Below, piece after piece: positions 1 through 7,585 of a stretch of 14,004 nucleotides of DNA. Origin of the DNA: JAGTVB01 sp964624765 (GTDB lineage Bacteria > Pseudomonadota > Gammaproteobacteria > HK1); assembly GCA_964624765.1 (NCBI GenBank), contig CAZUZO010000093.1:1-14004 (forward strand). Direction: 5' to 3'. A program made the position numbers and the translations under genes. The notes under the pieces were generated by a model. The model saw only the letters and a list, made by a program, of their open reading frames with translations, made no database searches and was not told the DNA's origin. Position 1 is the first letter of the stretch. Each line of letters starts with the position of its first letter.

Positions 1-148
1 TGAGAGGTTGTGAAAAAACCGTCGCGAGCGGCCCGAGAGCCAGACGGACGGAGCGAAGCCGAGAGACATATCAGATAGATAGGCGAGGAGCGAGCACCGC
101 CCAACGCCGCTATCGGGTTGCGTAGCAGGTTTTTTCACAACCTTTGAG
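1..148. mobile_element. Small MITE-like element with 16-bp terminal inverted repeats, complete copy
   Basis: A 16-base repeat, AGGTTGTGAAAAAACC, lies at 5-20 and its exact reverse complement at 128-143. The inner ends also pair imperfectly: CCCGAGAGC on the left matches CCCGATAGC on the right when the right end is read on the opposite strand, and GGACGGAGC matches GGGCGGTGC. The unit is about 139 bp, has no usable ORF, and could fold into a long imperfect hairpin. TGAG occurs just outside both ends (1-4 and, one base further out, 145-148), a possible target duplication. Further copies are a right half at 8602-8650 and a left end at 13951-14004. This is the layout of a non-autonomous element moved in trans; the parent transposase is unknown. 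A REP/BOX-type extragenic repeat is the alternative. Confidence 0.7.
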
Positions 149-301
149 TCCTGATGGGAGTGCGGCACGCTGTTTGGGGCACGACGGCGTCAAGCGTTGG
201 CCAATCGGGTATTCTTTAAGCCTACGGTGTGCTGGTCTGTGAGCAGGCCATTGGTCTCCCCATTGGCATACTAGTAAGCAAGACCGAAGCGATCACTCAA
301 C

Positions 302-2239
302 ATGTCACTCGTCGCCCTCACCAATGTCTCCCTGGCCTACGGCCATCACCCGTTGCTGGCGCATGCAGACTTTCGCATCGCAGCCGGTGAGCGCGTGTGC
401 CTGGTGGGCCGCAATGGAACCGGCAAATCGACGCTGCTGCAGGTCATAAGCGGTGTCGCACAGCCAGACGACGGAGAGGTCTGGCGAAAAGAAACCCTGC
501 GCATTGCCCATTTGGAACAGGAAGTGCTGACGGATACGTCAGAGACCGTGTTCGACGTCGTGGCTTCTGGGGTCGGGAAGTTGGGTGCACTTCTTTCGGA
601 ATACCATGCGGTCGCACACCGAATGGATGATGCCGACACGACATCGCTGCAGCAGCTCGCCGACCTGCAGCATCGTATCGACGCGTGCCAGGGATGGAAC
701 ATCAATCAGAAGGTGGAATCCGTTCTCACCCGCCTTTCCTTGCCGGCAGACTTATCCGTGACGGCCTGTTCCGGCGGTATCCGTCGTCGCGTGATGCTGG
801 CCCGGGCCCTGGTCAGCGAGCCCGAACTACTGCTGTTGGACGAACCCACCAACCACATGGATATCGCCTCCATTACCTGGCTGGAGAATTTTCTGCTGTC
901 CTTCCAGGGCGCTTTGATATTTATCACCCACGACCGGACGTTCTTGCGCAACCTCGCGACCCGAATCGTCGAACTGGATCGCGGACAGTTAACCTCTTTC
1001 CCAGGCAACTACGAGCATTACTTGCAGAAAAAAGAGGAGCTCCTCGAGCTCGAGGAAAGAGCCAACGCCAAGTTCGACAAGAAGCTGGCTGCGCACGAAG
1101 TCTGGATCCGCCAAGGGATCAAGGCGAGGCGGACACGCAATGAAGGTCGGGTCAGGACGCTCCTGGCCATGCGCAGCGCCCGCCGGCAGCGCATCGACGT
1201 GCAGGGCAAGGTCAGCCTCGAAGCGGATACCGGGGAGTTGTCCGGCAAGCTGGTGGCCGATGCTCGACACCTCAGCTACCGCTACGACGATCAGTGGATC
1301 GTCCAAGACTTCTCCACCCGCATTCTACGTGGTGATCGGGCCGGGATCATGGGACCCAACGGCTGTGGGAAAACAACGTTGATCAAGCTGATTTTGGGCG
1401 ATTTAACGCCACAGGCTGGACAAGTGATACTGGGGACGCGACTGCAGCTCGCTTATTTCGACCAACAAAGACAGAGCCTCAACCCAGAGAAAACCGTGCG
1501 GGAGAACCTGAGCGAGGGCCGAGACTATATCACCGTTCGCGGACGATCGCGCCACGTCATCAGCTATCTGAAGGATTTTCTCTTTCCTCCGGAGCGTATC
1601 GACGCGCCGGTTAGGATTCTCTCCGGAGGGGAACGCAATCGATTATTGTTGGCGCGAACGCTGGCGCAGCCGGCCAATCTGCTGGTATTGGATGAACCCA
1701 CCAACGATCTCGATGTGGATACCTTGGAGCTACTCGAGGATCTCCTGGCAGACTACGAAGGCACCCTGCTGTTGGTCAGCCACGACCGCAGTTTTGTCGA
1801 CAACGTGGTGACCAGCACCATCGTGTTCGAGGGTGACGGCAAGGTACGAGAATACGTCGGCGGGTATGCGGACTGGCAGCGCCAGCGAAGCTCCTCACCG
1901 GTCACGCCAGAATCAGCACGTCAGAAGCACGACAAAATGAAGCGGATGACGGCACAAAAGGTGGCAGCCAAGACCTCCACCCAGAAACCAAAGCTGAGTT
2001 ATCGGGAGCAGCAGGAACTGGAGGCATTACCCGAACACATCGAGCTGCTGGAGCAAGCGCTTCAGCAACTCGAACAGCAGGTGCTCCAAGCTGGATTTTA
2101 TCGACAGGATAAACAACGCATCAGCACGACTCTAACCGAGCTAGAAAACATGCGTAAAGACGTGCGTGCAGCTTACGAACGGTGGGAACATCTAGACCAC
2201 ATTGCCTCGCCCAACAGCGGACAATCAACGACTCGCTAG
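302..2239 (+). CDS. uup: ABC-F family ATPase Uup
   Basis: 645 aa with two tandem ABC ATPase domains and no membrane segments, the ABC-F layout. Domain 1 has Walker A at 36-44 (GRNGTGKST), an ABC signature at 156-159 reading CSGG instead of the usual LSGG, and Walker B ending in D180-E181. Domain 2 has Walker A at 351-359 (GPNGCGKTT), LSGG at 440-443 and D464-E465. The linker between them is charged, as in ABC-F proteins. The last ~100 residues are lysine- and glutamine-rich and look like a coiled coil, matching the DNA-binding C-terminal domain of Uup; length is close to E. coli Uup (about 635 aa). Known Uup proteins act on ribosomes and affect precise excision of transposons. The start fits the family N-terminus, but the upstream Shine-Dalgarno is weak. 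It probably forms its own transcription unit, since a promoter follows it. Confidence 0.93.
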   Translation: MSLVALTNVSLAYGHHPLLAHADFRIAAGERVCLVGRNGTGKSTLLQVISGVAQPDDGEVWRKETLRIAHLEQEVLTDTSETVFDVVASGVGKLGALLSEYHAVAHRMDDADTTSLQQLADLQHRIDACQGWNINQKVESVLTRLSLPADLSVTACSGGIRRRVMLARALVSEPELLLLDEPTNHMDIASITWLENFLLSFQGALIFITHDRTFLRNLATRIVELDRGQLTSFPGNYEHYLQKKEELLELEERANAKFDKKLAAHEVWIRQGIKARRTRNEGRVRTLLAMRSARRQRIDVQGKVSLEADTGELSGKLVADARHLSYRYDDQWIVQDFSTRILRGDRAGIMGPNGCGKTTLIKLILGDLTPQAGQVILGTRLQLAYFDQQRQSLNPEKTVRENLSEGRDYITVRGRSRHVISYLKDFLFPPERIDAPVRILSGGERNRLLLARTLAQPANLLVLDEPTNDLDVDTLELLEDLLADYEGTLLLVSHDRSFVDNVVTSTIVFEGDGKVREYVGGYADWQRQRSSSPVTPESARQKHDKMKRMTAQKVAAKTSTQKPKLSYREQQELEALPEHIELLEQALQQLEQQVLQAGFYRQDKQRISTTLTELENMRKDVRAAYERWEHLDHIASPNSGQSTTR

Positions 2240-2252
2240 CACAAGGGGTTGG

Positions 2253-2282
2253 TTGACAATCCGAAGCCTACGTCCATATAGT
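2253..2282 (+). promoter_or_regulatory. Sigma-70-type promoter for the DUF3015 gene
   Basis: A perfect -35 hexamer TTGACA (2253-2258) is followed after 18 bases by TATAGT (2277-2282), five of six matches to the -10 consensus. It lies between the uup stop and the DUF3015 start, about 40 bases before that ATG, so the DUF3015/DUF4105 pair can be transcribed independently of uup. Confidence 0.6.
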
Positions 2283-2306
2283 GGCGGCGGGAACGTTCGG
2301 CAATCA

Positions 2307-2315
2307 AAGGAAGGA
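2307..2315 (+). promoter_or_regulatory. Strong ribosome binding site of the DUF3015 gene
   Basis: AAGGAAGGA ends eight bases before the ATG at 2324. It supports that start over any internal one. Confidence 0.7.
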
Positions 2316-2323
2316 CATCAAGA

Positions 2324-2824
2324 ATGAAAAACCTGTCATATGCAGCGGTTATCGGTGCAGTACTCGTCGCTCCGGCAATCCATGCCCAGCAGCAGGGTGA
2401 AACGGCAGACAGCACCGGTTGCGGCGTCGGCACCATTCTCTTTGAGGGGCAAAAGGGGATAGCTCCGCAGGTTCTGGCGGTGACGACGAATGGCACGTTC
2501 GGCAATCAGACCTTCGGCATCTCTTCCGGTACCCTCGGCTGCACCCAAGATGGGGTCATCAAACCCCCCGCGGAAGTGCGCATGCTCCTCATCTCGAATC
2601 TCGACAATCTCGCCCGCGACGTCGCCCGAGGTGAAGGCGAGACGCTCCAGTCCTTGGCGCACCTCATGGCTATCGGTGAGGCAGACAAGCAGCATTTTTT
2701 CGCGACGCTGAAGGCTAACTTCGGGCGCCTGTTTCCGAACGCCAGTGTAACGGCCGATGAGGTTTTTGTCTCGATGCGGGCGCTAATGGCCGAGGACACG
2801 CGGCTCAACGGATACGTCGCCTGA
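2324..2824 (+). CDS. Secreted DUF3015 family protein
   Basis: 166 aa. Residues 1-21 form a clear Sec signal peptide: MKN, then a hydrophobic stretch, then AIHA before Q22. The mature part carries the DUF3015 features: GCG near residue 33, then NGTFGNQTFGISSGTLGC ending at residue 73. C33 and C73 could form a disulfide in the periplasm. The C-terminal half is helical with no further motif I recognise. The molecular function of DUF3015 is unknown. Its stop overlaps or directly precedes the DUF4105 gene, so the two are probably one transcription unit with a shared envelope role (inference). Promoter and ribosome site are both good. Confidence 0.88.
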   Translation: MKNLSYAAVIGAVLVAPAIHAQQQGETADSTGCGVGTILFEGQKGIAPQVLAVTTNGTFGNQTFGISSGTLGCTQDGVIKPPAEVRMLLISNLDNLARDVARGEGETLQSLAHLMAIGEADKQHFFATLKANFGRLFPNASVTADEVFVSMRALMAEDTRLNGYVA

Positions 2825-2889
2825 TCTGCATCTGGCTACCCAGAGTTCTCGAACACCCTCTATACTTCATCCTGATTCCGGCGCTCGGT

Positions 2890-4767
2890 GTGCTGTTCGC
2901 GCTTACACCTGCGCCGGCCGGGGCCAGTTACCTCGATGAGCTGATAGCCCGGGCACGCGCCGAGCGCCTCGCTGAACGCCGCGACTGGCTCGCTCTCGGG
3001 CATTACCGACGTGATCGAATGGGTTGGGGTTATACCAGCCTGATCGACAGTGAGACGTTTTTCACCGCCGCGAACGGCAAAACCGATCCTGAAGCAGAGT
3101 TGGAAGCAACGCTGGCTGCTTTTTTCGCTCCCGGTTCGTCGCCAAACCAAACTGACCATCCACAGTGCACCTTCATCGCCCGCTATGCCTGGCTCAGGTC
3201 GGCGTTGCAATTCGATAGCGAGAGACTACCGGAACAACCGTGCAGGCACTTCGATGAGTGGTTTGCCACCATCGCCGCTCAGCAACTAACCCTCGTCTTC
3301 CCGGCCGCGTACCTGAACAACCCCTCGTCCATGTTTGGCCACACTCTGCTTCGCCTCGATCGGGCAGGACAGGATGAGCGCAGCCGCTTACTGTCCTATG
3401 CCGTAAACTACGGGGCTGACACCGAGGGGGACGCCGGCTTATTGTTCGCTATCTACGGCTTGACCGGCGGTTATCGGGGTAGCTATTCACTCTTGCCCTA
3501 CTATCAGCTCGTGCAACAGTACAGCGATTTCGAAAACCGCGACATCTGGGAATACCAGCTCGGCCTCACCGAGCCAGAAATCAGGCGCCTGCTCGAGCAC
3601 CTTTGGGAACTGCGCTATCAATACGCAGATTATTTCTTCTTAAGCGAAAATTGCTCCTACCAGCTGCTGTTCCTGTTGGACGTCGCTCGTCCTGAACTGC
3701 GCCTGACCGATCGGTTCCGCCTCTACGCTATCCCCGTCGAAACCGTGCGTGCCGTGCTTGCCCACGCAGGATTGATGAAACGGGCGGTGTTCCGCCCCTC
3801 CAAGCGCACTCGGATCGAACACGGGCTGCGGCAATTCAAAAAAGCCGAGCGCGATCGGATCAGGCAACTTGCGAGCGGCGAGGTCGGGCCGGACCATCCG
3901 ACAGTGCATGCACTGGCCCCACCAGTCCGCGCCTACGCCCTGGAACTGGCAGCAGAATTTACCACCTACGGACTGCACACCCAGGACCCTGGGCGCAGCG
4001 AGGTAGCAGACCGAGCATGGCAGCTGCTGGCGGCCCGCAGCCAGATCGATGCCGAGAGCCAATGGCCGCCCCCCTCACCGCCCGATACCCGTCCCGACCA
4101 GGGCCACCGCTCGGCACGGGTCGGGCTCGGCATCGGAGCCCGCGCCGACCAACTCTTTCACAGCTTGCGCCTACGCCCGGCCTACCATGAACTCAAGGAT
4201 CCCCTCGGGGGCTATGTGCGCGGTGCAGAGATCCAGTTTCTCGATCTCGAGTTGCGCCACAACCAAGATATCGGAGTCAGTCTAGAGTCCCTTACTGTTC
4301 TTGGCATCCGCTCACTGACACCACGAAACCGACTATTCCAGCCTACCTCCTGGCGGCTCAAAGCCGGCCTAGAGCGTCGGCGCCTGCAAAGCGATGACGT
4401 CCACGGATCGCTCACCGCCAGCCTCGAAGGCGGCCTCGGATCGAGCCTCGATTTTGGCAAACAGGGACTCGTCGGCCTCATGGCCGAAGGGGTCGTCGGC
4501 GTCGGCCGTCGCTGTCCCGAGAGCTGCCTGGCAGCGCTTGGGCCAAATCTCACGATGCTCTGGCCGGTAACCGAGCGGTGGTCAGTCACCCTCGATGGCG
4601 GCGTGCAACTGCTTGGTACTGGCGGTGTTGCCGAACGCTTTCACGTTCGCTTCGGGCAGACCATCACGCTCACGCGCAATCTAGCGCTAAAACTCGGAAG
4701 CCGCTGGACGGATGACGGTGGCGGAGCTCAAGCCGAGTGGCTTGCCTCCCTCGACTGGTACTTCTAA
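2890..4767 (+). CDS. DUF4105 (Lnb N-terminal periplasmic domain-like) envelope protein
   Basis: 625 aa from the GTG at 2890. Residues ~140-265 carry the DUF4105 core: LNNPSSMFGHTLLRLD with H151, and SENCSYQ with C255. A conserved His followed by a conserved Cys suggests a permuted papain/NlpC-like catalytic pair (inference; no activity is established here). From about residue 410 the sequence alternates polar and hydrophobic residues in beta-strand fashion and ends in LDWYF. A terminal aromatic residue is the usual mark of an outer-membrane beta-barrel. The GTG start leaves only a stub of a signal peptide, ending near APAGAS. The same frame stays open upstream to 2821 with no ATG, GTG or TTG, and encodes a much better signal sequence if translation begins at the CTG that overlaps the DUF3015 stop (CTGA). 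The true start is therefore probably 2821. Confidence 0.85.
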   Translation: MLFALTPAPAGASYLDELIARARAERLAERRDWLALGHYRRDRMGWGYTSLIDSETFFTAANGKTDPEAELEATLAAFFAPGSSPNQTDHPQCTFIARYAWLRSALQFDSERLPEQPCRHFDEWFATIAAQQLTLVFPAAYLNNPSSMFGHTLLRLDRAGQDERSRLLSYAVNYGADTEGDAGLLFAIYGLTGGYRGSYSLLPYYQLVQQYSDFENRDIWEYQLGLTEPEIRRLLEHLWELRYQYADYFFLSENCSYQLLFLLDVARPELRLTDRFRLYAIPVETVRAVLAHAGLMKRAVFRPSKRTRIEHGLRQFKKAERDRIRQLASGEVGPDHPTVHALAPPVRAYALELAAEFTTYGLHTQDPGRSEVADRAWQLLAARSQIDAESQWPPPSPPDTRPDQGHRSARVGLGIGARADQLFHSLRLRPAYHELKDPLGGYVRGAEIQFLDLELRHNQDIGVSLESLTVLGIRSLTPRNRLFQPTSWRLKAGLERRRLQSDDVHGSLTASLEGGLGSSLDFGKQGLVGLMAEGVVGVGRRCPESCLAALGPNLTMLWPVTERWSVTLDGGVQLLGTGGVAERFHVRFGQTITLTRNLALKLGSRWTDDGGGAQAEWLASLDWYF

Positions 4768-4853
4768 TCAAGCGTTCGCCAAACACCACGAAAACGTTGG
4801 CCGCAATCCCGAGGTCTCCTGGAGCGATAGCGACGAGCGGCTTTGTAACAGAA

Positions 4854-4930
4854 GGCCATGGTCATCGTTTCCTCAGGGTTACTCTTGGGATCGTACCTTC
4901 GGCGCCCCAGCCGTCGCCAGCCGAACCCCT
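4854..4930 (+). repeat. Dispersed ~77-bp repeat, copy A
   Basis: Aligned without gaps to 7337-7413, 66 of 77 bases are identical. Both copies begin GGCCATGGTCATCGT and end CAGCCGAACCCCT. Both read open from the internal ATG with a similar peptide (MVIVSSGLL, then LRRPS and RQPNP), and 7 of the 11 differences fall at third positions of that frame. It could be a mobile repeat or a remnant of a formerly coding sequence. Confidence 0.75.
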
Positions 4931-5263
4931 CGGCCATGACGGTTTAAGACGGCTTGTTGGTGTAAAATGGCAGCTTAGCCGACTTCCAACACGAGTTGGC
5001 GCGCTATGCAGAGACTTGATCGGGGTCAGTGCCGGCCAACGCGGGAAGGCTTACAATCTGCCACAGTGAGGCGCGCCTCGCCTCTTGAATGCCTTGAAAG
5101 GAAATATGCCGATCGCCGGAACCGCAAAACCCCGGCAGCGGCAGGTTTGTCCGGAACCATCTCGACCACACCGAGCTGGCCACCAGCAGTAAGTTCAGTC
5201 TCTTTGGAAACAGCTTCTGAAGCGAAGTACACCCACTCGAAGCGAGCATGACTTAGGAAGGAA

Positions 5264-5269
5264 AGGAGG
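5264..5269 (+). promoter_or_regulatory. Consensus ribosome binding site of the two-domain protein gene
   Basis: AGGAGG lies in a purine-rich tract nine bases before the ATG at 5279. Such a strong site shows that this small unknown gene is genuinely translated. Confidence 0.75.
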
Positions 5270-5278
5270 AAAAGTCAA

Positions 5279-5698
5279 ATGGTCGACGTGAGCAAGCACA
5301 CAGACGAGCTCCTAGAGCTCTATGCTAAAGAACTTCCCAACAGCAGCGAGACGGCGGCCGCCATAAAACGGGGGGCTTCCTGGACGGATATCTCTCAGAC
5401 CGCCGAGAAAGAAGGGCTCCATTACATTTCCAAAGCTATCTTCGTGGCCGAAGAGGAGCGCTTCGCCAGTGAGGATACAACGCCGACCGAGAGCACCATA
5501 GGCAGCTTTGCCGAGGAACGTATGCACGAATTTCGCAAACATCTCCCCGATAGCTGTGAGACCGCTGCCGCCATCGACCGACGCGCGCCCTGGTCAGAAA
5601 TTTCCCAAAGCGCCCAACGCGACGGTCTGCACGAGATTGCCAGCTTTATTTTCGAGGCGGAACAGCAAGGTCTAGAAGACCAGCAAGTTACGCGATGA
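5279..5698 (+). CDS. Hypothetical protein made of two copies of one ~50-residue domain
   Basis: 139 aa, acidic, no signal peptide or membrane segment. Residues 11-60 and 81-130 are repeats of each other at an offset of 70. Over 19-60 versus 89-130, 24 of 42 residues are identical, including LP(N/D)S-ETAAAI, W, ISQ-A, GLH and IF-AE. Hydrophobic spacing suggests each unit is a small bundle of three or so helices, with the invariant W35/W105 in the core. Residues 61-80 form a Thr/Ser/Glu-rich linker. I do not recognise the family. The ribosome site is consensus, so I take it as a real cytoplasmic gene. It stands alone, between repeat-bearing DNA and an IS982 remnant. Function is unknown; a protein- or nucleic-acid-binding tandem module is possible but unsupported. 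Confidence 0.8.
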   Translation: MVDVSKHTDELLELYAKELPNSSETAAAIKRGASWTDISQTAEKEGLHYISKAIFVAEEERFASEDTTPTESTIGSFAEERMHEFRKHLPDSCETAAAIDRRAPWSEISQSAQRDGLHEIASFIFEAEQQGLEDQQVTR

Positions 5699-5758
5699 GC
5701 CACTTTTCTGGTGAGGCTTGAAGGAGCAGAGCTATCGTCGTCGGTTGGGAGTGAAGAG

Positions 5759-6030
5759 ATGACATGCCGACCTGGAGAGATAGCCATACCTCTAGATGCC
5801 TTTATCATCACGGTGTTTTGTTGGATGGAAAAAGCGTTTGCGGAGGTGACCGACGGCGTGAGGTTGCGCACGCAGGACTTTGCTCCCCCCTGAGTGACAG
5901 TGAAGTGATCACCACGGAAATCGTGGGTGAATGGCTCGGCATGAGGGAAAATGAAGCGATTTGGGAGTCGCTCCGGCGGCACTGGGCCGAGTGGATTTCG
6001 GCTCTTGGGGATCGCACTTTGCGACTGGAC
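5759..6030 (+). pseudogene. IS982 family transposase, N-terminal remnant, frameshifted and truncated
   Basis: From the ATG at 5759 the frame reads PLDAFIITVFCWMEKAF and continues to FAPP, then hits TGA at 5891. One frame over, the text continues as PLSDSEVITTEIVGEWLG and then RRHWAEWISALGDRT. Joined, these resemble the start of IS982-family transposases (a D-F-I-AVFC motif, then LSDSEV, VGE-LG, and FRRH). The break sits in a run of six C (about 5885-5890), consistent with loss of one base. Resemblance stops near 6025; the catalytic domain is missing. So this is a dead fragment of about 90 codons. A natural +1 slip at the C-run is conceivable, but the gene would still be truncated. Confidence 0.7.
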
Positions 6031-6086
6031 GATGCGGGAGAACGGGCGGGCGAATTAAATCCCTTTAGAGGACGCGGGCGGGGGGT

Positions 6087-7268
6087 TCAGGGGTGTAGCA
6101 GATCAGCAACAAAGGGGTTTTCGGGGCCGATGGGTTCGACGTCCACCCCGTAGGCGGCGCGGAAGGCGGCACTCCCGGTGCGGCGCGGGTTCCATTTGAT
6201 CTCGAAGGCACGCAAACCGCGTTCGCTTTTCACCACGAGGTCCACTTCCGCCTGGGTGCGCGAGCGCCAGAAAAACAGCTCGCAGGGCGAGCCCAACAGG
6301 GCGTTGTGTTTGGCCAGCTCCGCGACGACCCAATTTTCCCATACCGCCCCGATGTCGGGGCGGAATTGGTCCGCCGCGAAGGCGTTGAGCAGGGCGTTGC
6401 GAATGCCGGTGTCCCAGAAAAAAACTTTCTGGCTTTTAGAGATTTCTTTGCGCGGGTTGGTACTGAAGGCCGGCAGCCGGAAAATCACGAAGGTCCGTTG
6501 GAGCAGATCGAGGTAGCGTTCCACAGTCGGCCGCCCCATCTGGAGCTGCGTGGCCAGTTCGTTGACCGACACCTCGCTGCCCGCCTGGTGGGCGAGTAGT
6601 TGGAGCAGCCGGCGGATCAGGTCGGGGGTTTTCACCAGACCCGTCTGCAGAATGTCTTTCCACAAGTAATCTGCGCCGAGTTCGCGCAGCAGGCGGCGCG
6701 GATCGGCGGAGAGTACCACCTCGGGATAACCACCGAACGCCAGGCGCTGGAGCAGGAAGGCCCGCAGCGGCCCAGCGAACGACGGGCGTACCGCCGGACG
6801 GTCCAGGACCGTTTCACCCCAATCCTGGGAGCGCAGCGCCTCGGCGAACAGTAGCGGCGGCAACTCCAGCTTGCGGTTGCGGCCGGTCAGGCTTTCCACG
6901 CTCTGGTCCAGGAGATCGAGCGCGGAAGAACCCAATAACACCAGACGGGCCGGCGCCTTAGCATCGTGCCAGCCTTTTACGATCCGGGCCGTCTCTGGCA
7001 AACGTTGGGCCTCATCCAGCACCAGTACCTTCGGCGCGCCGAGTATTCGCAGCGCCTCGGCCGGGGCCAGCGCCGCCGCCGCCAGAAAGTGGGCCTTGTC
7101 GATCTCGACGTCGAAGTTCAGGAATCGGGCCGCTTCACCCCCCAAAACCTGTTCGACGAGCGTGGTCTTGCCGACCTGCCGAGCACCCAAAACGATAACC
7201 ACCTTGTCGCCGGCGAGAGCTTGGCGCAGTTCGGCTTCGGCTTTTCTTTTGATATACATAAAGTTCAT
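6087..7268 (-). CDS. AAA family ATPase with DUF4143 and PD-(D/E)XK-like C-terminus
   Basis: 393 aa, complete. Walker A is GARQVGKTT (28-36) and Walker B is VLVLDEAQ with D85-E86, in an AAA_14-type domain. A sensor-like GSSALDLL, a GGYPEVV segment and a winged-helix-like region (VNELATQLQMGRPTVERYLDLL) follow. The DUF4143 tail ends with D343 and E356-I-K358, spaced like a PD-(D/E)XK nuclease core. Members of this family are common accessory ATPases of unknown role. The annotated start has no clear ribosome site and a TATAAT overlaps it, so the second ATG (codon 4, MYIKRKAEAEL) is the likelier start, on a leaderless or nearly leaderless message. It stands alone, convergent with the IS982 stub and next to a related broken ATPase gene. 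Confidence 0.9.
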   Translation of the reverse strand: MNFMYIKRKAEAELRQALAGDKVVIVLGARQVGKTTLVEQVLGGEAARFLNFDVEIDKAHFLAAAALAPAEALRILGAPKVLVLDEAQRLPETARIVKGWHDAKAPARLVLLGSSALDLLDQSVESLTGRNRKLELPPLLFAEALRSQDWGETVLDRPAVRPSFAGPLRAFLLQRLAFGGYPEVVLSADPRRLLRELGADYLWKDILQTGLVKTPDLIRRLLQLLAHQAGSEVSVNELATQLQMGRPTVERYLDLLQRTFVIFRLPAFSTNPRKEISKSQKVFFWDTGIRNALLNAFAADQFRPDIGAVWENWVVAELAKHNALLGSPCELFFWRSRTQAEVDLVVKSERGLRAFEIKWNPRRTGSAAFRAAYGVDVEPIGPENPFVADLLHP

Positions 7269-7272
7269 TATA
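7267..7272 (-). promoter_or_regulatory. Consensus -10 box overlapping the DUF4143 gene start
   Basis: Read on the minus strand, TATAAT runs into the first ATG (TATAATG). A weak TTATTG stands 17 bases upstream. Transcription would begin near codon 4, pointing to a leaderless start there. The upstream 40 bases are AT-rich compared with the surroundings. Confidence 0.45.
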
Positions 7273-7585
7273 ACCGATCATTTTGCATACAATAATAAGT
7301 AAAATCGGCTTGGCGTAGCCGTGTGGCCGAAAATGCGGCCATGGTCATCGTCTCGTCAGGGTTGCTCTTCGGAGTATCCCTTCGGCGCCCAAGCCTTCGG
7401 CAGCCGAACCCCTGGCAAGCAAGGGAGTGTGTGGAGGCGGCCGGACCCAAGCCGACAGGGACGTCTTCACGGCGTCCCTTGTGGCCTCGGGTCGGCTGCC
7501 CCAAGGGTCAAAGGTCATCAGACGGCCGAAACGATGGCCAACGCCGAAGACCAATTGCATCGTAGAGTTGGTTTTCGTATTCGCC
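7269..7585. other. 317-bp intergenic stretch between two ATPase genes
   Basis: It holds the AT-rich promoter zone of the DUF4143 gene (about 7269-7315) and copy B of the dispersed repeat (7337-7413). Open frames here are not protein-like. I see nothing else. Confidence 0.5.
7337..7413 (+). repeat. Dispersed ~77-bp repeat, copy B
   Basis: Partner of 4854-4930 in the same orientation, 66 of 77 identical. This copy contains CTTCGGCAGCCGAA, an arm-loop-arm hairpin (TTCGG/CCGAA), which is imperfect in copy A. Confidence 0.75.

Larger units (their letters stand above)
4768..5278. other. 511-bp stretch without a convincing gene
   Basis: Short open frames of up to ~110 codons exist on both strands, but none shows a ribosome site together with protein-like composition, and none matches a family I know. 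It contains one copy of a dispersed repeat (4854-4930). The last bases hold the ribosome site of the next gene. I see no tRNA and no clear terminator hairpin with a T-run. Confidence 0.5.

Noticed and set aside
1..148. CRISPR-like or phage attachment site interpretation of the repeats
   Set aside because: The copies are far apart, differ in completeness and orientation, and no tRNA, integrase or cas gene is present.
2860..3210. 116-codon minus-strand frame over the DUF4105 start
   Set aside because: Antisense to a gene with clear family motifs; no supporting signals.
5006..5251. 81-codon open frames on both strands upstream of the two-domain gene
   Set aside because: No ribosome site for a start at 5006 and no protein-like pattern in either strand.
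5422..5982. 186-codon open frame on the minus strand
   Set aside because: Antisense to the two-domain gene and the IS982 stub; rich in Ser and Arg as expected for a shadow frame.
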